Positions 62,318-64,000 of a DNA stretch of 64,000 nucleotides are shown here, in pieces. The notes under the pieces were generated by a model that did not search any database, was not told the DNA's origin, and saw only the letters and a program-made list of their open reading frames with translations. Numbering within the stretch: the first letter of the stretch is position 1; every line of letters begins with the position of its first letter. Made by a program: the position numbers and the translations under genes. The DNA is from JBQDBK01 sp052090825 (GTDB taxonomy: Bacteria; Bacillota; Clostridia; Tissierellales; Peptoniphilaceae): positions 7,413-71,412 of the forward strand of contig JBQDBK010000009.1 in assembly GCA_052090825.1 (NCBI GenBank), written 5' to 3'.

Positions 62318-62914
62318 TTAAAAACCCAGCTCTTCATTTACTAAATAAACATAAGTTTCTTGAGTTGGTGAAGCTGAACTTATGTATAATTCCATATTGT
62401 TAGTTTCATCATCTGATGAAAAATCTTTTTTCTTATTGTTCTCAATTGATGTCATTTCAATTCTTTTGCTATTTAATGGTATTGATATATTTGATACTCT
62501 ATTTACAGCTTCTTCCTTAGTACTGACAATTTTATTTCTTCCTATTACAAAAAACACTTTTTTATGTCCAAAAGCAATTGAAGATATTCTATTCCCAAAC
62601 CTATCTACAATATATATTCCACCGTTCATAGTTATAGCATTAGCAGAAGTTATGTAATAATCATTATTTTTTGCTTTCATCATTTCAGAATTCCAATCAT
62701 TACTTTCCCAATGCCAATTATATTTAATTCCATTTTTTTTTAAAGAATCTACTAAATTAATTTCATCTAAAGTTACAGATCCACCAATCCCAATAGATTT
62801 ATCTTTCCCAATTTCTTTGATAATTTCTTTTAAAAGTTCCTGTCTATTTTCAAAAACCTCACATTTGAAACCATTTTTAATAAAACTATTTTTTATTTTT
62901 ATTAAATTAAACAC
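62318..62914 (-). CDS. LUD-domain (DUF162, LutC/YkgG-like) protein
   Basis: A 198-residue protein. IGIGGSVTLDEINLVDSLKKNG, YYITSANAITMNGGIYIVDRFGNRIS and FFVIGRNKIVSTKEEAVNRV match the LUD fold seen in the lactate utilisation protein LutC and relatives. lutA and lutB are not near, so a lactate role is unproven. The start codon is GTG at 62914 with GGGTGA upstream. First gene of the LUD-nifS-thiI-lemA-TPM run. Confidence 0.88.
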   Translation of the reverse strand: MFNLIKIKNSFIKNGFKCEVFENRQELLKEIIKEIGKDKSIGIGGSVTLDEINLVDSLKKNGIKYNWHWESNDWNSEMMKAKNNDYYITSANAITMNGGIYIVDRFGNRISSIAFGHKKVFFVIGRNKIVSTKEEAVNRVSNISIPLNSKRIEMTSIENNKKKDFSSDDETNNMELYISSASPTQETYVYLVNEELGF

Positions 62915-62985
62915 AAAATCACCCTTTTTTTATATATACTATTATTATAAGATAGAATTAAAATAATTTAAAGTTGGTTATATGA

Positions 62986-63918
62986 ATGAAAAAATTTTTA
63001 TTTGATATAAATATAAAAAATAAATATATTCTTAATAAATACAAAGATTATATAATATTAGATATTGAAACTACAGGCCTTTCTAGAGAAAAAGATATAA
63101 TATTTATTATAGGTTTATTAGAAATAAAATCTGATAGTAAAGTTAAAATATATTTTTTAGATAGTCTTGACGAAGAAGCTGAACTTTTAAAATCTATTGA
63201 TTTTAATAAAAAAAATATTATTACTTATAATGGAGAATCATTTGATCTTCCCTTTATAAAAAATAAAATATCTAAGTATAAGTTAGGAACTTTTCAATAT
63301 GAAAGTATTGATTTATATAGGTATATAAAAAATTATAAATATATCCTTAATTTAGAAAGATATAGACTAAAAGATATAGAAAAATTTATAGGCTTTTATC
63401 GAAAAAGCTTCATTAGTGGCAAGGATATTTCTAATATGTATAGAGAATATTTAATTACAAAGGATGAAAACTTATTAGATAACTTAGTAAATCACAATAA
63501 AGATGACTTACTAGGTTTGCTCAAATCTATGGAAGTTATTGAATATATAGAAAATAAATTAACCTTAAGTCTATATGATAATAACTTTTTAATTGAAAAT
63601 ATCCAATTTCAAAATAATTTCATAAACATAAGTGGTTCTACTAATTTAAATTACTATATTAGTGTAAATGAATTTAATTATAATTTAAATATAGAAAATC
63701 ATAAACTCATTATAAATATTGAAGTAAATGAAAATTATTATGATGCTAAAAGAAAGTGTAAATATCTACTGACTAAAGACTATCCAAGTCTAGTAGATAA
63801 AAGTAATTTAAATTCTCCTAAAGAAATATTTATTATATATTTAGATAAAATACTTTACGGGAATGTTATCCAGTTAATAGAATATATTTTAAAAAAATCA
63901 ATTAGTAATCTAATATAA
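62986..63918 (+). CDS. YprB-type RNase H-like exonuclease
   Basis: A 310-residue protein. The N-terminal 200 residues are an RNase H-like exonuclease domain of the PF13482 type: YIILDIETTGLSREKDIIFIIGLLEI (DxE), ITYNGESFDLPFIKNKI, DLYRYIKNYKYILNLERYRLKDIEKFI, and NHNKDDLLGLLKSM (final catalytic Asp). The C-terminal 110 residues are Asn/Ile/Tyr rich and unmatched. B. subtilis YprB, of unknown exact role, is the closest named relative. It is divergent from the LUD operon; no clear ribosome site precedes the ATG. Confidence 0.87.
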   Translation: MKKFLFDINIKNKYILNKYKDYIILDIETTGLSREKDIIFIIGLLEIKSDSKVKIYFLDSLDEEAELLKSIDFNKKNIITYNGESFDLPFIKNKISKYKLGTFQYESIDLYRYIKNYKYILNLERYRLKDIEKFIGFYRKSFISGKDISNMYREYLITKDENLLDNLVNHNKDDLLGLLKSMEVIEYIENKLTLSLYDNNFLIENIQFQNNFINISGSTNLNYYISVNEFNYNLNIENHKLIINIEVNENYYDAKRKCKYLLTKDYPSLVDKSNLNSPKEIFIIYLDKILYGNVIQLIEYILKKSISNLI

Positions 63919-63950
63919 AAAGTCCGATGTTCAAACATCGGACTTTTTAT
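63917..63950. terminator. Bidirectional terminator between YprB gene and tRNA-Ile
   Basis: AAAAAGTCCGATGTT (63917-63931) pairs with AACATCGGACTTTTT (63934-63948). It can end the plus-strand exonuclease transcript and the minus-strand tRNA transcript. Confidence 0.9.
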
Positions 63951-63955
63951 ATTTA

Positions 63956-64000
63956 TGGTGGACCTGGGTGGACTCGAACCACCGACCTCACGCTTATCAG
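63956..64000 (-). tRNA. tRNA-Ile (GAT anticodon), 3' part, cut by window edge
   Basis: Minus strand shows the anticodon loop CTGATAAGCG with GAT at 63998-63996, the variable loop GAGGTC, T arm GGTGGTTCGAGTCCACC, acceptor strand CAGGTCC, discriminator A and an encoded CCA. The 5' half is outside the window. tRNA-Ile-GAT often lies in rRNA operons or in tRNA clusters. Confidence 0.9.

Overview
The window is a 64 kb chromosomal stretch from a very AT-rich (roughly 28% G+C by eye) Gram-positive anaerobe of the Firmicutes. The nearest fit is the Clostridia/Tissierellia side (Peptoniphilus, Parvimonas or Anaerococcus-like). The main indications are a fused RNase PH/RdgB protein, rubrerythrin, a SUF Fe-S operon with SufU, Firmicute gene orders (plsX-acpP-rnc-smc-ftsY, infC-rpmI-rplT with an L20-type leader, alaS-ireB-ruvX-fur-rnj), Gram-positive type IV pilus genes and frequent TTG/GTG/ATT starts. 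The genus is an inference; no rRNA is present to settle it.

Nearly every gene is on the minus strand; only a CNNM/CBS membrane protein (45750) and a YprB-like exonuclease (62986) are on plus. Read in the direction of transcription (right to left), the blocks are: a tRNA-Ile at the right edge; LUD protein, NifS-type cysteine desulfurase, ThiI, LemA and a TPM protein; a cupin-type regulator with the polyamine transporter potABCD; a membrane protein of unknown function; a HAD hydrolase, RbgA, RNase HII and YraN, followed by decayed comM and dprA; an SLH protein and a small unknown protein; the suf operon (sufC-B-D-S-U, rrf2, iscS) and an AI-2E-type permease; alaS, ireB, ruvX, DUF1292, fur, RNase J, and trmR-trhP (5-methoxyuridine tRNA modification); infC-rpmI-rplT; ktrB-ktrA; rpmE, yqhQ, prmC and prfA; rubrerythrin; topA; a compact type IV pilus operon (pilB, pilC, one pilin, prepilin peptidase, PilM-PilN fusion) followed by an AIR-synthase-like gene and a cell-wall amidase; the rph-rdgB fusion and a GNAT gene; tRNA-His; about 1 kb without an intact gene; and plsX-acpP-rnc-radical SAM-smc-ftsY-alr, followed by the start of ylxM.

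Most genes are housekeeping: envelope and lipid synthesis, chromosome segregation, protein targeting, ribosome assembly and translation, RNA decay, Fe-S and tRNA thiolation chemistry, K+ and polyamine uptake. Sulfur handling is prominent, with three cysteine desulfurases serving SUF, an IscR-linked gene and ThiI. Intrinsic terminators and near-consensus promoters can be read directly at most operon boundaries and are annotated.

The points most worth checking are signs of genome decay and compact regulatory sites. rnc is frameshifted at a run of ten A. comM and dprA have collapsed into one degraded, joined remnant while the pilus operon next to topA is intact. A probable cation/proton antiporter has decayed beside tRNA-His. 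alaS has a consensus promoter followed by a terminator-like hairpin in its own leader. Two distant promoters share an identical 18-nt element. I did not find a clear-cut new defence or mobile system.
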